Below, in pieces: positions 5,390-5,791 of a stretch of 5,791 bases of DNA. The DNA comes from Acidimicrobiaceae bacterium (GTDB lineage: Bacteria; Actinomycetota; Acidimicrobiia; Acidimicrobiales; RAAP-2): positions 1 through 5,791 of the forward strand of contig PLCI01000171.1 in the NCBI GenBank assembly GCA_003135595.1, in the 5' to 3' direction. The notes beneath the pieces were generated by a model. That model searched no databases, was not told the DNA's origin, and saw nothing but the letters and a program-made list of their open reading frames with translations. Within the stretch, counting starts at the first letter, position 1. Each line of letters opens with the position of its first letter. A program made the position numbers and the translations under genes.

Positions 5390-5791
5390 ATGGCTGAGAT
5401 CCTGACCGAGAAGCGCCGACGGATACTCGACTTCATCATCACCTTCCAGCGCGAGCATGGGTACCCGCCCTCGGTGCGCGAGATCGGCCGGTCCGTGGGC
5501 CTCACCTCGTCGGCGACGGTCCACGACCACATCGACCGCCTGGCAGAGGGGGGCTTCCTCGTGAAGGACCCCACCAAGCCCCGCGCGCTCCAGGTGCGCT
5601 ATGAGCCCACCTCGTCCACCGCGGTCAGCGCAGAGCGGGTCCGCAACGTCCCGCTGATCGGCGACGTGGCGGCAGGCACGGGGCTGCTGGCGGGCCAAGA
5701 GCTCGAGGAGCTCCTGCCGCTCCCCGAGCGCTTCGCTGGCACGGAGCAGAGCTTCATGCTGCGAGTTCGTGGCGACTCGATGATCGACGCG
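5390..5791 (+). CDS. lexA: LexA SOS repressor, 3' end outside window
   Basis: LexA represses DNA-damage genes and cleaves itself when RecA filaments form. The 134 residues present begin with the winged-helix DNA-binding domain. ILDFIITFQREHGYPPSVREIGRSVGLTSSATVHDHIDRL is shown here by its parts: YPPSVREIG (25-33) and the recognition region TSSATVHDHI (39-48). An Arg/Lys-rich wing and a linker rich in Ser, Thr and Val follow. VPLIGDVAAGTGLLA (87-101) contains the Ala95-Gly96 cleavage site, and RGDSM (127-131) contains catalytic Ser130. The catalytic Lys lies beyond the window edge. ATG at 5390 with GGAGG upstream gives the usual N-terminus. Two SOS boxes in the upstream region show autoregulation. 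The identification is essentially certain. Confidence 0.97.
   Translation, partial: MAEILTEKRRRILDFIITFQREHGYPPSVREIGRSVGLTSSATVHDHIDRLAEGGFLVKDPTKPRALQVRYEPTSSTAVSAERVRNVPLIGDVAAGTGLLAGQELEELLPLPERFAGTEQSFMLRVRGDSMIDA

Noticed and set aside
3194..5698. A single 834-codon open frame on the minus strand spanning the VWA gene, the ATPase region and the antisense of lexA
   Set aside because: Only the part from 4516 downwards has VWA protein features. Upstream it is a shadow frame of the ATPase and lexA, with Arg-rich low-complexity translation typical of GC-rich DNA.

Overview
The window is GC-rich and densely packed with coding sequence. It looks like an actinobacterial chromosome segment built around the SOS regulator lexA. 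The order lexA (divergent), a LysM membrane protein, then nrdR resembles the known mycobacterial arrangement lexA / Rv2719c (chiZ) / nrdR. All four LexA boxes fit the Gram-positive/actinobacterial consensus CGAACRNRYGTTYG. I cannot assign a genus; a deep-branching high-GC actinobacterium is an inference.

Layout, right to left. At the right edge lexA runs on the + strand and is cut by the window end after its catalytic serine. Upstream lies a 145-bp divergent intergenic region with two SOS boxes. Facing the other way is a two-gene unit: a MoxR/dynein-type AAA+ ATPase followed, with a 4-bp GTGA overlap, by a protein joining an HExxH metallopeptidase-like region to a C-terminal VWA domain with a MIDAS motif. 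Next comes an 87-bp gap holding a strong promoter (TTGACC, 17 bp, TCTAAT) whose spacer is exactly filled by one SOS box and whose start site is covered by a second. This promoter drives a tightly packed minus-strand operon: a LysM membrane protein (YneA/ChiZ-like, probable damage-induced division inhibitor), nrdR, a PIG-L family deacetylase, and dinB (DNA polymerase IV), which leaves the window at base 1.

Together the genes form an SOS locus: the LexA repressor, a probable division checkpoint protein, a regulator of dNTP supply and an error-prone polymerase, with an AAA+/VWA pair of unknown role set between lexA and the checkpoint gene.

Two abnormalities stand out. nrdR has an in-frame TAG at codon 16, in place of the serine of the conserved VVDSR motif, though the rest of the gene is intact. 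The dinB frame is intact but has no ATG, GTG or TTG start ahead of its catalytic core; an ACG sits where the start would be expected. Each could be a real mutation or a base error. There are no RNA genes, mobile elements or CRISPR arrays that I can see.
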